The position numbers were made by a program, and so were the translations under genes. DNA of 64,000 nt, taken from positions 3,177,001 through 3,241,000 of the forward strand of contig NC_081815.1 in the NCBI RefSeq assembly GCF_030704535.1, written 5' to 3'. Source of the stretch: Vitis vinifera. Taxonomy: Eukaryota; Streptophyta; Magnoliopsida; Vitales; Vitaceae. The notes under the pieces are model-generated. The model did not search any database. It was given only the letters and a program-made list of their open reading frames with translations, and was not told the DNA's origin. This document shows, one piece after another, positions 10,017 to 24,679 of this stretch. The first letter of the stretch is position 1, and each line of letters starts with the position of its first letter.

Positions 10017-13000
10017 ACTTGCCCTAGCTCAAGAAGATGAAGGAAAAAAAAAAGAAAGCAGGAAAATTGGAATTTTCCAACCATGTGGGCTAGCTCCTAA
10101 TGGTTCTTGTCTTGAGACCTAACTTTTCTTTTCTTTGCTTCTCGTTTCTCCTCTCGCTTGTGATCATCTTCCTTCATAAACCACCTTCATGGTTAGAAAT
10201 GAATGGGTGTCTGTAATCAAATTTCATTTGTTTCTGTTTTCTTGATTAATAAGTTTGGCATTGAAGCCTGAGAAGGCACAAATTTGTGAAACATGTAGTC
10301 TCTTTTGTAGAGTAGATTTGGTGGGTATGCCAATTCAGAGAGTGTGTTCATAGTCTAATACCTTCTGCTTGAAGGAGTGGTAGAAAGTACTCCTAGGACT
10401 CTTGTAAATGGCAATCATCCAAGGTGGAGAGCCAAATATTGTGATCTTAGATTTTCCGTACCATATTTTGGTTTCTTCTTAAAATTAAATTTTACCCCTA
10501 CCACTTTTATTCATTTAATATAAGAGGAATAAAAAAAGAAAAAAAAGAAAAAGAAAACTTACTTTTAAAGGAAATTAGTCCAAGGAAATTTGAATTTCAA
10601 ATTCAGGCCTTTTTCTTGCTTTTCTTTTTCATGGGTATGCCACGAGACAGGGTCAAGAGTTGAGATTTCATATTGAGCCCATTTGGGATTATTGATAATT
10701 GTACGGTGAATTTAAAATTAAAATTTTAAAATACGATATATTGAAATCTTCAACATTTTTTTAAGAGATCTTCCACAAATTTTATATCAATGAGACACAA
10801 TAAAAAAAAATTGAATTTATATTAAAAGTGTCTTTTTAAGAGAGACCTTTTATAATTCTACAATTTTCATATTAGATGTATAATGATAAAATTAAATTTA
10901 TATTAAAGATGTCTTCTTAAGAAACACATTCTACAATTTCACAAAATTAAATTTATATCAAATGTGTATCTTGAAAAAACACCTTCAACAATTCTCATAT
11001 CAGTTATCCATTGAAATAATTGAATTTATACTAAAGGTATCTTTTCAGAAGATAGATTTCACAATTCCACAAAATTAAATTTACATTGAAAGGTTTTCCT
11101 TCAAAAGACACTTTTAATATAAATTTAATTTTTTTGATAAATGATTAATATAAAAATTATGTAAGGTGTTTCTTTAAAAAACACATTAAGTATAAATTTA
11201 ATTTTGTGGAATTATAGAGACGCCTTCAATTTAAATTCAAATTTTCTTCACAGTGTGGCTGCTATGAAAATTGTAGAAAATGTCTATTCAAGAGACACTT
11301 TTAGTATAAATTTGATTTTATGGTATTATGAAAATGATATTTCTTTAGTATAAATTCAAAAAAAATTTTTTAACGTATACGGCTAATAAAAAAATTATAA
11401 AAAAATGTATTTTGAAGATACACCTTTAATATAAATTTAATTTTTTTTAAAATATATTGCTGATATGAAAAATGTGGAAAATGTCACTAAAAGAAACACC
11501 TTTCAAAGTTACAAAAAGTATCGTAAATTTATCAATAGTTTTGTAATTACCATATTTTAAGAATTTTTTTTCAAGCTACCATTTTTTAAGAATTATTTTT
11601 TAAACTAGGCGTAGAAGTTAAAAAAGCCCCATTTGAGGAAGAATGGGCTATTTTTGGTTTGTGATGAATATGGGCTAGAAATGTACATTTTGTGGGTGTG
11701 GGCCGGGACAATGGGATGATCCGGCAAACCCAGCCCAACTCATCTGTCCATCATAGCAAACACCCATTACCTCCATGATCCATCCATGGAAGGCCATCAT
11801 CTGTCCTTTGTGCAACTAGACCTCAAAATCCCCACATGCTCCCTGTTTTCCGGAAAAGGAAGAAAACCATTACTAAGCCCAGAGGCAGTCCATCTTACAT
11901 CACTGTGGGGCATGCAAATGATGGGTAATCATGTCTGAGAAAGACGATTCTCTTACGAGTGGAAGGAAAGATCGAAGTAATGTTTTTCAAGCAAAAAATA
12001 TTTTGAATAAAAAAATATCTCAAAAAATCTTTTGTAAAGATGTTTCTTGAAAATACAAAAGTATTTAAATGGAAAAGCTTGTTTTTATTAAACAGCTTCC
12101 AAAATAAAGAAACAATCTTTGAGAAAGAAATTAATGGATTAATAGAACTTCCAAAATGAAGTTCTAGAAAACAGTTTTTAGTGTTTTAAAAAAAAAAAAA
12201 TTGTGTTTGGTAACTAGAAAACAATTTTTGTTCTCAAAAAGGAAAAAAAAAATGTTTGATTAAGTTAATAAAAAAGTTTTTTTAGAATAAGTAAAATAAA
12301 AAACATATTTCATATGCACAATTCATTTTAATTTTAAAAAAAAAATTATTCCATTTTTGAAAATTTTACACTAGTTATAATCTTTTTAAACAAATGATCA
12401 CTTTGTCATTATGTAAGTATATTAATTTCAATAATTTAAGGAAAAAGAAAGAGTTTGCGGGTGAGAGTGTAGTGGTTGGGTGGAGCTCATCTTTGTGGAA
12501 ACAAAAAAAATTAAGAAAACACAAAAAGAAGGAAGAGAAAACATGAAAAACAATTTATTCTTTGAACAGTGAAAAAACAATGAAAATATCTTTTTACTGT
12601 TCTTAAAAAATTGGTTTTTGAAAACACAAAAAAAAAAAAAAAAAAAAAAAAAAAACACCCCCTTCCCCAAACAAATCTTTTGTGTTTTTTATTTTCAAGA
12701 TCAGAAAACAATTTTAAAAAACATGAACCAAGTCCTTAGCCTCGGGTTCCTAATAAATATTTCATTTTTAAAACTTTTCAACGATGACTGGATTAAATGA
12801 TTCTAAATTTATAAATCTAACATCAATTTATAAACCTAATTTTTTTATATTTAAATTTAAAAAATAATCAATTTTTGATATAAATATCCTTTAATATTTT
12901 AATTATTTAAGTGTAAATTTAAAAAATAAATTATAAGAAGGAAGTAAGAACATTTTTATAAAAAATAAGTATTTTTTAGGTTGAAAAGATATGGAGGGTT

Positions 13001-16000
13001 AAATTTATAAATACGGGATTATTTCACTTTTTTAATTAAATAATTTTTTAATAATATTTTTATTTACAAATAAATGGAAGAAGGTATATTTTTTATATTT
13101 AAGTGGAAAAAGTTTCTTTTGATAATTAGCTTTTTTTAGATGGGAACAAAGAGAGGAAAGTGGGGAAGATTGGGTAGAACTTAGAAGTGTTGCAAAAGCA
13201 TTTGTAGATTTTGCAATCTTTTAAATTGAAATATTTTAAAAGGAATACAATTTTTCAAAATTTTATAAAATAATTTCTTGATTCCGATATTTTGCAAACC
13301 ACCTTTTCTTAACGGTCTCACATTCATTAAAAAAATCCACTATAGAGGAAGCCCATAGAAACCCTTGCCACCACAACACCACTGAGCTCCCTTTCTCAAT
13401 CCACAATATGTAAAAATTCAATAGTCACCCTTTTGATGGATGGGTTTGGAGTGAAAGAGAAGACTAGAAGAGAAGAAGTTGAAGTGAAACACTACTAGTG
13501 TTGAGGTGGTTGATAAGACTGAACGTGGTGGACCATGGATCCCATTTCCCATTCCAGCCCCCAAACTGCTCCCAACTTGGAGAGGACACAAAAGTCTTTT
13601 ATCTGGTCGTTATTTGGAGTATTTGAAGACCGACATAAGATTCCAACGGTGTCCATTGAGATTCCAGCAGGAAGATGAAGACGGATGCCAGCATGCCACT
13701 ACCAAAGTGTCCTAGTGGGTTCTAGTCTCTCCTTTAGGCAACCAGAGTATGTTCCACACATGTTCTATTGTGATCAAAAGAGGATAGCTAGAAGCCTAGA
13801 AGACTAGAAGTAGCCACAGCTAGGTGGAGAGAGAAAATGCTAGCTAGGATCCGGGCTGCTTCTTTCAATTTCATCACAAGGGTTCTATCAAGGAATATGC
13901 CACCGTATCGTGGACCAATGAATACGTAAGATGACATCTAGCCCGTTGAACGAGGGTGCCAGCAAATGAGATCAAAATACAAATAAATAAGATTTAAAAA
14001 TAAATATATGAGTAGAATACGCACCGCCCTCATTATATATGATGTGACTCATTTAAGAGACCAATTTCATGACCGGTCAATGAGTAGATGAAAGCAAAAC
14101 AAATCTCCTCCAGCAGCCAAATGAATGATTGCAGAACTTTGAGTTTCTGATCATATATATGATAATACCCAAGTCTAATGGTTACATGATTGGTTAATTA
14201 TCTTCCATGCCACTTCATTCACCAAGTTCCATATAGAGAAAGCAAGTAATGAATCTAAAACTTGAACTTGATCGACATGGTTTACTTAGCATGGAGACGT
14301 GCAAGATTCCATGCCATGCTCAAACATCTAAATTAGCAATCCCTCAAGAAAATTAACTAACTAGCAGACCATCGGAATATATACTGTAAAATTGAGTACA
14401 TTAATCATCCAGGTCTATCATTGACCGCCTTCTTTATTATATAGTTGGAAAAACTAGAGTTTGGAAACTAAATTTGTACCCCATGAATGCATATTTTAGT
14501 CAAAGAAAACATTTAGAAAAAGAAATCCTATCAATGTAGCGAATTTTTGTGCTTTTATTTCAATGGATTTCTTTCCCAAAATCAGACTTATGTACTAGCT
14601 AGAGCGATCCAATCGAGAGAAGGTTGGTTTGGTTTGTATAGTTTTTCATCAAAGTAGAATTGCATTCTGACTGCAATTTCTCACTTTAGGATCCCATGGC
14701 ATGTGGAGGAACCCATATGATGGGGGAGTGGATAGTGGAATGATTGAAGAAAGGTGGGGGTTACAAGTTGTGACTTGTGAGTGGCGGTCCCATGTCTCAC
14801 AGAGACCAAAAGTGTGCACTGTCTATCCAAAATTCCTTGTAGACTCGCCTTCTCGCCTTCTCCAATGCTTCTGACTATTTCTCACTTCTCCCTCACTCTT
14901 GCGCCTGCATGACTTGCCCTTTTCATCTACGTAATAAAGGTAACATACATCAAACAGACACGACACAAAAGCAATGAATCACTAGCTATGTACTTCTTGA
15001 TGGTTCCATTGGCTGCTATGGTTTGGTTCTTTTTACATATAGTTCAACAAGTTGTGTTTGTATCTTTGGTCTATTAACCAAACCTGACATGAGTATAAAC
15101 GAAGAATATATAATATGATCTATACATTCATAGAACGCACCAATACTCAAGAATCTACTAATAAAATGAAAGAGAAAGATTACAATGATAAAGTGTCTCC
15201 CTCTCCTCTGAATTGCGATTGCATTGTAATAGACTCTTTATGCTACCTAGCATATTGCATTAAAGGCTCCACTTCACCAGTATCTCTCTCAAAAGCCTCT
15301 CCTTGATAGTGCCTTTGCAGCCCTATGACACAAGGGTTAGGGTTCTTATCCTGTCTTCTTTCTCTAACCCGATTAATTTGACTTGTCCAATTGGAATCTT
15401 TATTTAAATAAACGTAAGGACTTAGCTAGTTGCACCGCTTACTTTTTTGTAAAGGATTCTGATGATAAACTCTAATTCACAAGTGTACTCTCTAAAACAA
15501 AGCCTTAAATAATAAAAGAGTTAAAAACATAATAAGGACAAATTCATCGTTCAACAAATATAAAAAACAAAATTCACAAGCACCCCTGACATCCCCTTTG
15601 TAGTGCAACAGGAATGATTCATGCTTCACAATTCAACAAGCTAAGTAAACAAATTGGTATATGTGAGTCAGGCTCGAGTTTTCAACATCATACTATCGTG
15701 ATAAACTCAATAAAGTGATTTTTCCAATACAGAATAGTGGGAAAGTGTTTCTGTTGAAAGTTCTACAAGCAACTCTTGGCAATAAAATTTGAAAATGATA
15801 ACGTTGTAATCAATGAGATGTAGATGGTTTGAAAATGACTAAATGGAAATAAGATTGGTTATTTCTGAAAGCCATTTTCAAGTTTCGGCTACTTGGGGAC
15901 TGAATAGTTATTTCAAAGTAGGTACTGGGTCCTCATCATATCTTTCCACATCCAAAAATTAAAGTCAAATACGGATCTAGCTGGTTAAGTTTGATCTTAT

Positions 16001-19000
16001 GATACTATGTCATTAAATTTCATGGAAATTAATTTTGTCAATAAAAATATTCTGAAATTCTATGTTCTTACCAATAAGCAGCCATAATGTAATTCAGTGG
16101 GAACTTAATGATATCAAAATTGCTCGACTGTGCGTACTTAATGGCAAAATGAGAGAAATCAAAAACATTAATCAAGGACTAAATATAACCTGAAAACTAT
16201 CGAAATCTGAAAATGAACAAGTTTTGTGAAACAAAACATCTCATTTTGGTTGTTGAAAAGAGAGAATGATAATAAAGGAAAATTCTTAATGAGTTGGTTG
16301 GTTGCAACATCCATTTCAGCCATGACTAGGAAAGATTCATCCATTTTGTTTTTTTTTTGCATCATGATCTTGAAGCCAATTGGAGCATCTTTTGTAATTC
16401 TCATGCCATTAATCACAAGCTACACGATATCAAGGAAATGTAGTATTCTCAGGAGATAACAAACACTCTTTGGTCTAGCAAGCTAATCATTTAATGCACA
16501 TAGAAAATTAACGATCCAACCCTATCCAACACCGCCTTCGGTAGTTCTGCATTTCATCTTAAACTAATGGAGAATGGTCCTGCAGAAAATACAGAAATCA
16601 AAGTTATAAATTATAGGACCACGCTCAATTAAAGCAGTAAAATCTATCAATATATATTGCATGGACCAAAGGGGTGACCATGTGCACCATGTGTACCTAC
16701 ATTACAGAAAAATGTGCAAGGGGTTGTAACATGTAATGTTCCAATTGTAATTATCACGTGCCCCCTGGACCATATACTTGTTTGTAGGGCATCTCATGGT
16801 GGTTGTGTATGGTGCTATCATGCAGCAGTACTGAAGAGAGTCGACCGACCCGGAGAATGGTACACAAAGCCTAGAATAAGTACTGTTACCAATTTCCTTT
16901 ATTGAATGGGTATTAACAGATACAGATCAGTGAATGAAAATCTGCTTCCAAGTTGGTAGGATCAAACTTCTCCTAGCCACAAATGGCAGCCCAACTTGCT
17001 AGAATTTACTTGTGAATGTTTTGCCATTAAGAGCCAAGGCTAGGTTAGGTTTCTCGTAAGGTGGAAGGAAAATTTCGGGCTAGGCAGACAAAAATGACAT
17101 GAGAAAAGAACAAAATGTATGTAACATGCAAGCGTATTTCATCCCAATAAAATTTCAACTTTTTCTTTAATACACTCTTTAAGAAGAGAAATAGTAGGAT
17201 ATTATATGGAAATCTTGTTAGCTTGTCTCCATCAAATTATTCTTTGCTTTTGTATATTCTAAATGTTGTGATGTACTGTGAGGAGAGAAATTTACTAGGT
17301 CCAACGAAAAGCATGGAGGAAATTTTGGTTCAAATATCTGTATACTCTTGTTTTTGAAGTGGCGATAAGGGAAAGAAGACAAGAAAAGAAAAGAGTCGGC
17401 AGTAGAATGAGGGTGAAGGGATGTGTAGGAATGGCAAAATATGATCTCATGGGCCAGGCAATTATTTGTAGGACCTCTTACTGGTCCTAAATGAGATTTC
17501 AGAAGTAGTAACCCACCCCGGCCTTGATGTTGATATCTTTCTCGCTTTTTCTCTCGGGGAGTTTTTCAGGCAGCGTCTTTATTCTGAAGCCAAAGATTCG
17601 AATTGTGCGAGTTTGTCAAACTCCATTCGGTCGGAATAAACCCCACCACAACCAAATCATTAAATCCTAACTAAAACCCCCCATTTTCAAATTATTGTCA
17701 TTTTTCATATCATTTCAGAGTACATGTCTCTCGTTAGGAAAGCTGCTTTTCTTTTTGAAATTTCTGCACGACACCATGTCGTCCTTCCTTCCAGAATTCT
17801 CCACAATATTCCCTGTTGAGTTCTTATCCTAAACTTTAAGCACTTCATTAGACTAATTTGCATTTGAACTACTTAATAAGATTAATTAGGGCAATTAGCT
17901 GGTCCCAGCTATTAAAAATCGCATCTATGAATCAGTTCAAGTCGAGAATTTTCTACTCTCAGCTTGATCAAAGACTGGGAGACTTGAACCAGACTTCCTT
18001 TTCAATCATCCATCGCTCCAGCCATTGAATTGAATTTCATACATCATGTACGTATCAGCCCCAAGAAAATTTAATGGTTACTGAATATGACCATAATTTA
18101 CATGCTATAAATATCATCTTAAATATTGCAGACCCCATCCTTGAATGTTGACAGGGATCAAATTGTGGACTAGAATGGGTGGAGTTCCAAAGAATAATGG
18201 TGGTCCGGGTTGCTGATGAGGATGGAAAGGACAAGGCAATGAGGATAACGAACTATTGAATTCATATCAGCTGTAATATATTGAAAAGGTAATCTTCACA
18301 AGATTTATGAAAGAACCATAGGGCCACTTCTATCTCCATGGGACCTTCCATGGCCCTTAAAGTTTTTTCTTTTTTCCCTTTTCTTTTAATTATGCACTTT
18401 CTCTTTTTGTTTTTTTGGGGGAAAAGGGATACTTGATGGGTTGGTCCCTGCTAGCTCAATATATATCAGTTGAATGCTCTTACGGATATTGATGTGTAGA
18501 AATTGTAGGAGATGGGGACTTAGTATCTTGTCCCTTTGATGTACTAATGTTCATTTGTCCCATCTACTATGTATTCAGCTCTTTCAAATTATGTTTATAT
18601 GGTATTCAAGTCATGAAAGCTTACTACATTGAGTTTTATTAGCTATCACAATCAATGGACAACTAATCATACAGGGCCGTATTGATGGGAATTCACATAT
18701 GATTCTGATCATTTTACATCAGTTTGGAAATATAGTTTGTCAACACCACCCCCACCCTCACTACTTTCAAACATCTACGGGAACCCTAAGGAATCTCTGT
18801 CTTAAAGATTTACCTCGCTAGAGAAAAATGGCAATGTACAAGATATACACAGTTGAACACCCCCAACCCCAAAAAATATAAGAAGGGAAAATAAAACCAA
18901 AAAATATAAAAAGGGAAAACAAAACAAAAGCTCTCTTCCCCCACCTTACATCTGAAAGTTAGGAATTACATGTCCTACTCTTTCTTGTTTTTTTTTTTCC

Positions 19001-19119
19001 CTTTCATTTCATCCCTTACACTGAAGAGGGGGAAATTATATATACTTCCTTGGTGCAGCTACCAACTCAAAAAGTCACCATTAAAGTCCATTAACTTCAT
19101 AAATCTTCAATTGCATCCC
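10017..19119. other. 9-kb gene-poor spacer
   Basis: Beyond the 3' region of the OFP17-like gene I see no gene. The notable structures are the inverted array at 10790-11510 and an A-run of about 27 bases near 12628-12654. A stretch at about 12190-12730 begins with a TGTGTTTGGTAAC-like motif and ends near an inverted CCCAAACAAATC, so it could be an old MITE. Small frames at 13506-13715, 16226-16459 and 16714-16905 look fortuitous. Confidence 0.5.
10790..11510. repeat. Long imperfect inverted array of ~60-bp units
   Basis: The left half (about 10790-11095) contains several copies of a unit reading roughly AAATTAAATTTATATTAAA, then a GTGTCTT(C/T)TTAAGA core, then TTCTACAATTTCACA. In the right half (about 11100-11510) the same unit recurs in reverse complement, for example AAAAGACACTTTTAATATAA at about 11113. 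Units are degenerate. As a whole the region could fold into a long imperfect hairpin. It could be a foldback element or a decayed repeat array; no coding capacity is seen. Confidence 0.6.
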
Positions 19120-21329
19120 TCACAGATCATGATTGTCGTGGCGGAAGTGCTGGAAAGGCCATGAACTGTGCACGCTTAATTCTTCTGCAATCCTTCTTGC
19201 ATCTAAAGAAGCACCAAGCAGGCCACGTTTAGTAAAGCCCACTGCATATAGTCCACACTCACCTTTCCATCCATTTGGGAATGGCTTTCTGGGCAACCCA
19301 TCTTTCTCTGAGAACATATTGCCTTCCTGGGACAACAATTAATTGAAGGCGATTGAGGTTTCTTGGGACCTTTCAAGTAATCCAATAACAAAAGTACTCC
19401 AAATCAAGAAAAATATACCTTCAACCAAGATGTCACATTACTTTTGTAACCTGTAGCTAGAATAATGGCATCAAAATTCTCCACTCTCCCATCAACAAAC
19501 TCTGCAGTATGACATGATAGCTGCTTTATTCCACGGCAAACCTATACGTTTAAGGACATTTACGATATTTAGATTACAAATCTAGCAGTTTATCATAAAC
19601 TAAGAAGAAATACAAAGCAAAAGGGAATATTGTAATTAAGCACTTGTATAAAAGCCAACCTTGATATTCCCAGTTTTGATCTTTGCAAGTGTCCCAACAT
19701 CCAGCACAGGTGTCTTGCCGGACAAGCTCTTGAGTTGAAGTGGGCCAAGCTTTGGGCGATTGAGTCCTAATCGAGCAGTGTCCCCGAGCATCATTCGAGA
19801 TACTAGAAGTAAAAATTGATCCACAAGGCGTACTGGAAACCACTTTACCAACCACATGGACAATCCAAAAGTTGATCTCCCTAGCATCTCTTGAGGCAAG
19901 ACGTGCACCTGCAAGCAGAAAAGGTTCTTAAAGAGCTTTGAAAAAAAAAAAAAAAAAAGAGTAAAGATGAGCTCTTCCCTCCCTCATGCGTGGAGTTGCT
20001 GCTTCTAAGCATGACTGCCATGTTATACCACCACCATGCACACTTTCGAATCTCTAACACAACTTGTGTTTCTTTGCAGAGAATTTAATTTATAGAAAAA
20101 AAAGAAAAGAAAGCATAAACTGTATTCAACCATGCCAGTATCGCGCATGCCAACAAATTCCAAGAAAGTGAGACAACAAGGACAATTACTATTTCTTTAT
20201 TTCTTTATTCATTTATTTATTTTTATTTTTATTTTTTACTTTTAGAAGCTCTTGTTAGTTCTCCTATGATATTGCAGAAGTAAACCTTTTGCAACTGGAT
20301 TACAATATTACTTCCGTCTCAAAGAAGATGCATTCTAAACTCCTAAGTCCTAACCGACTGGGTACCATTATCAAAAGACTGATCCCAGTTTTGCTTCTAG
20401 TTTGTCCTTACACGCCCTAATTAATGAAGTTAAAACTGAATCTTGTGATGGGGTTTTGTTTCTTGCATCTATAAGACTTAAGCATGAAACCTCACCGATT
20501 TTTTTTGGTGCAATAGGAGAAAAAGAAAAAGAAAAGAAGATGGTTTTCTAAGATAATTAAATCAAGAATTCTTACTAGAGGCCTTGCTTTTATGTATGTA
20601 CAAGGAGTATGGTATGTGAGAGAGTTTAAGTATGCTTACTGAATCTCTAACCGCGAGGGATGGGAAAGCATTATGATTGCAGAGATCCAAACAGACCTCC
20701 ATGCCCGAGTTTCCGCATCCAACTACCAACACTCTCTTCCCCCGGTATGAATCCCCGCTCTTGTATGAGCTTGTGTGGATTATAGGCCCAGCAAACTCAT
20801 TCATCCCTTGAATCTCCGGCACAACCTCCTCTGCATTCTCGCCGGTTGCGACTATGAGCCATTGGCACTGGTACACGATTTCCTCCTCCTTTTTGAATCC
20901 CCGAGTCTTAACCTGCCAAAGCCTGCTCCTAGGATCGAATTCCGCGCTCACCACCGTCTTGTTGAAAAAGGGTCTTATATCAAAGCGCTTGGCATAAGCC
21001 TCCAAGTAGTTCAGGAACTGGTGTTTGGTTGGATATCTGGGGAAGTCAGGAGGAAAAGGCATGAGAGGGAGCTCGCAGTGTTCCTTGGGAAGATGAAGGT
21101 GAAGTCTATCATAAGTCTTGAGATTCCACAAGGAAGCTATGCAATTTTCCCTTTCTAGTATCAAACTGGAAATACCTCTTTCTTTTAGACATGCAGCCAC
21201 TGCTAGGCCCGATGGCCCCGCACCAACGATGACCGGTCCTGGCACCAAAATGCGCCTCTCTGATTTGCTCATCTTCCGCCCCAGGGGATCATGAACTCGC
21301 TTGCCTTCCACTTCTTTCAAGTAGTCCAT
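19120..21329 (-). CDS. YUC2-like: YUCCA flavin-containing monooxygenase, YUC2/YUC6-like
   Basis: Four exons (21329-20640, 19908-19660, 19541-19419, 19326-19120) join in frame with GT-AG introns into 422 residues, the normal YUCCA length. YUCCAs convert indole-3-pyruvate to indole-3-acetic acid with FAD and NADPH, the last step of the main auxin pathway. The FAD site is G-A-G-P-S-G (36-41), the NADPH site G-C-G-N-S-G (204-209), and the FMO-type A-T-G-Y is at 342-345. The conserved block [15 protein letters not shown] lies in exon 4. The start [15 protein letters not shown] aligns with the N-terminus of Arabidopsis YUC2, so I prefer it to an in-frame ATG 84 bp upstream (21413). Intron 1 is the longest (731 bp). 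The last residues after the A-R-R-I-A-E-E-L helix are specific to this gene. No neighbour is functionally linked. Family assignment is secure; YUC2 versus YUC6 would need a tree. Confidence 0.95.
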
Positions 21330-24300
21330 CAAACAACATATAAGAGCCGAGGGGCAGTTGCCGAACAAACTTACTGCTCCACAGGAAAGTTGAGAGACTT
21401 CATGCAAAACCAAGGAATACCCATGTATTACAAATCACTCTCTTAACGAAGTACTCATGAAAACACGTGCTCTCTCTCTATCTCTCTCTATAGAGAAATT
21501 AGGTTGAGATTAGAGAGACATACTTCACCCTTATCCAAAGAAGGATTTGATAGATATTAAGTGAATTCCTGGATTGTTGGAATATGAAGAGGGTCGACTT
21601 ATTCACTTTGTGAAATGAGTTCGTCTGACCTTCGTTTAGGTCAATGGAGGAGACGGCCAAGAGCGAGAACTGCTGACCCAAACCAAACACGGAGAGCAAA
21701 AAAAGGAAAGTCTGAAACTTGAGAAGTGAATGAGCACGTACGGAATTGAATTGGGTTCAATATATATGAGAGGGTCCTTGGTAAAGACTAAAGAGCCTAA
21801 AGTAATAACTACCATTAACCACCTACAACCACCGCCCTCCTCTTCACTCTTCGCCACTGCTTCCGAGAGATTAAGAGCACTCTATAGCATTCTACTTACA
21901 AGGACAAATTCTCATTCACCGCACTAGTCAACCATCTCCTCGCATGGTGGGAAATTGACATGATTCCATAAATAGAGCTATATTTCAAACCCAAAAAAAA
22001 AGAACCATTATGTAACTCCACATCTAAAATAGGTTTTGGATTCTCTGTCTGTTTGGAGAAGTTGGAGATCAAAGTAGTCAATAAGGGGGAAGAGGTTAGA
22101 AGTCTTGACTCACACGTGTGTTAGTGTTAGTGTTAGTGTCATATTGTATTATAATTACTTTTTGGGTTAAATTATGAATAATCTAGAGTATGGGAAATAG
22201 AGTTCATGAAGAAGAGTGCGACTTCAAGTTCATGATGACCTTACCCCATGAAGGCTGGACTAATGAATTATTCATATAGAGTATTAATTTACCCTATTGA
22301 TGGCATATTGAGACTTGCTAACCATCTGAATTGAAGGCTTTTCTTGGACTTTCTCATCATATACCATTGACAGTGCCATTCATGAAGACGTGATTAGACC
22401 CAAAGTCGGAGATAATTAGAGATGGAGACCTCATCATGATAGTCCAAAAGCACCAATTGATTTGAGATCTGAGAGAGATAGCCCTAGCCACCTTATGCTA
22501 CCATTTAAGCTCACTCATCAATGCTTTCTAGACCATCAATTTCATATGGGATATTTTTTTTTTTTTTGGAAAGTATAAAATGTTAGTCTCATTTTTTACT
22601 TGTGACAGCTTGCATATGGAAAAATATCTTAAGTCATGGATATGAGATCATTAAGTGTATCTTAATAAAGCTCTTTCTAAACCTTATATGCTAATAAAAA
22701 GCTGGTAAGTTAGATCAGGAAAAACACTTGCACCCACATTTTCAAGCAGTTGTAAAATCTGAGTGGGGTTGAAAAATGAAAAAGGAGAAGACCATGCTGT
22801 CCTTTCCCCATCCACTTCCCACTGTGCTGTCCTTTGTGGGAAGAGAACAAGTACAATGACGCTCCACCATAATCAAAGTGCCCACGACTTCGGAGAATCT
22901 CCTCTTTTCCATTTGTTTGTTTCTGGTCTCTTGAATAAAAACTCAGTATATAACTAACAACATCTTTCAATCTGCCAAGATTCTTTCTCCTCAATACCCA
23001 CTTGTGTCACCTGTTGACAAACTGTATTTTTTTTTTTCTCTTTCTCTCTAATTTTCTCTTGTTTTCTTCCTGTAATTAGTAAATTATCATGATAAAAGAT
23101 GGGTGTAGTCTAAGAAATACATTCAACTCAATTGATTCTAATATTTCAAAGATTCTAGTAGCTTCTATAACTTTCTCCATATTTCTTCCATATATATTTT
23201 AGATTATTCACCCACATTTTCAACTTGATTTCAACTTAAATTTTTGGGTGAGTGGAACTATTTTTTTTGTCTTCTTGGACAGAGTAGAGGTCAAACTTAA
23301 AAGGTGCACGAGCATAGTTTTAATGGGAGTGAATAACCTCAAGTTGAAAAATGTTCTATAGTGTTCAAATACCTTAGTAATAGCTTCATCTCTTTGTATT
23401 AAAATTCAATATAAATATAAACTCTGTTAATGATTTTTAATAAGATAATAAAAATTAGAATAAAAAATAGTTAAAGCTTCAAAGAAAAATTATCCCTTGC
23501 TTTATTTAAAAAGAAAATTTCTTATACGTTCAAAGAATATTTAAAGGTAAAAACTAGATATTTATCTATCTCCTAGAAAAACTGGAGATATTTTTTAGAA
23601 TTTGATTTTATATGAATAATTAATAAAATATTTTAATTAAAAATAAGTGTTTAATTTAAAATAAATAAAATGAATTAAAAAATAAAAATTATTATTTTAT
23701 AAAAAAGAATAAAAATAAAATAAAATAAATGTAAAAATTTATAATTCATTTTGATCGTGTTTCGTTATAAGTGATTAGTTAGATCTCTATTACTAAATAA
23801 AATAAGTGATTTTTAATTTAAGTAGTTTAAATTTTATGTTATCAAAAGTACTTAAAAAATAGGACTTACTTTTTTTTTTTCACTTCCCTAGGGTTACATA
23901 AATTGTATTCATTCTTTAACTCTTCATTGGACTCCAAATTGCTGAATCTTCCCTTTGAAGGAATGCATGTTCCATATTTTGTTCTCTATTCCTTTAATAA
24001 ATTCTTGTTTATGGGGAAAATTAAGGAAAAAAAAAAGAAGGGATATTACATACTCAGTGAGTGGGAGAAAAGACAGAAAGAAAAAGAAAGAAGTGAGATT
24101 GTGTATTAATTAATTTATACACCAATGATGCAATGAGGAGTTAAGAAAATATACCTATTAAAAAAAAAAAAAAGAGTAGCTTTATATACTTAGAAGCATC
24201 TTAAATAAGTTTCGAGAAGGCTTAGAAAAAAAATTCCCATATTATATATTCAATAATACTGATTATAGTGCAACAAAAACTCGATTGAGTGGTGCAAACT

Positions 24301-24679
24301 TCAAAATGGGCAGTCTTTCTTTATGCATGTAAAGCATAAGAGAGCAGCATTATACCCGATCCACTCAAAGTAGCATGGTCTCACACATAAGTATATAACT
24401 AATCCCCTAATGCGTTTTAGCATCTCTAGCCTTTCCAGGGTATTAAAGAGCCAAGTTTTAAAGCCTAAAGAGAGATTGAGCTATGTAATGTGGGTCAATC
24501 AATCGATTGATCAAAGATTGTATCTATACACTTATACTTATCAAAGCATAAATTATAAGAGAAAAGAGAGAGTGAGAGCTAAAGTTAAGACATAAAAGCA
24601 AAAGAGAAGGGTCATAGTAGACTCATGTAGATTATTATTTGGAAGCTGTCAACTCATAAGGGTTTCTTTTCTGCTTTTA
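21330..24679. other. YUCCA 5' region and AT-rich spacer
   Basis: A (CT)n stretch lies at about 21470-21490 just upstream of the YUCCA start. Beyond about 22 kb the sequence becomes AT-rich, with no recognisable gene. Small frames on both strands lack family resemblance. Confidence 0.5.

Noticed and set aside
12628-12654. Long A-run as a retrotransposon poly-A tail
   Set aside because: No LINE or SINE body precedes it on the matching strand, and no target duplication is visible.
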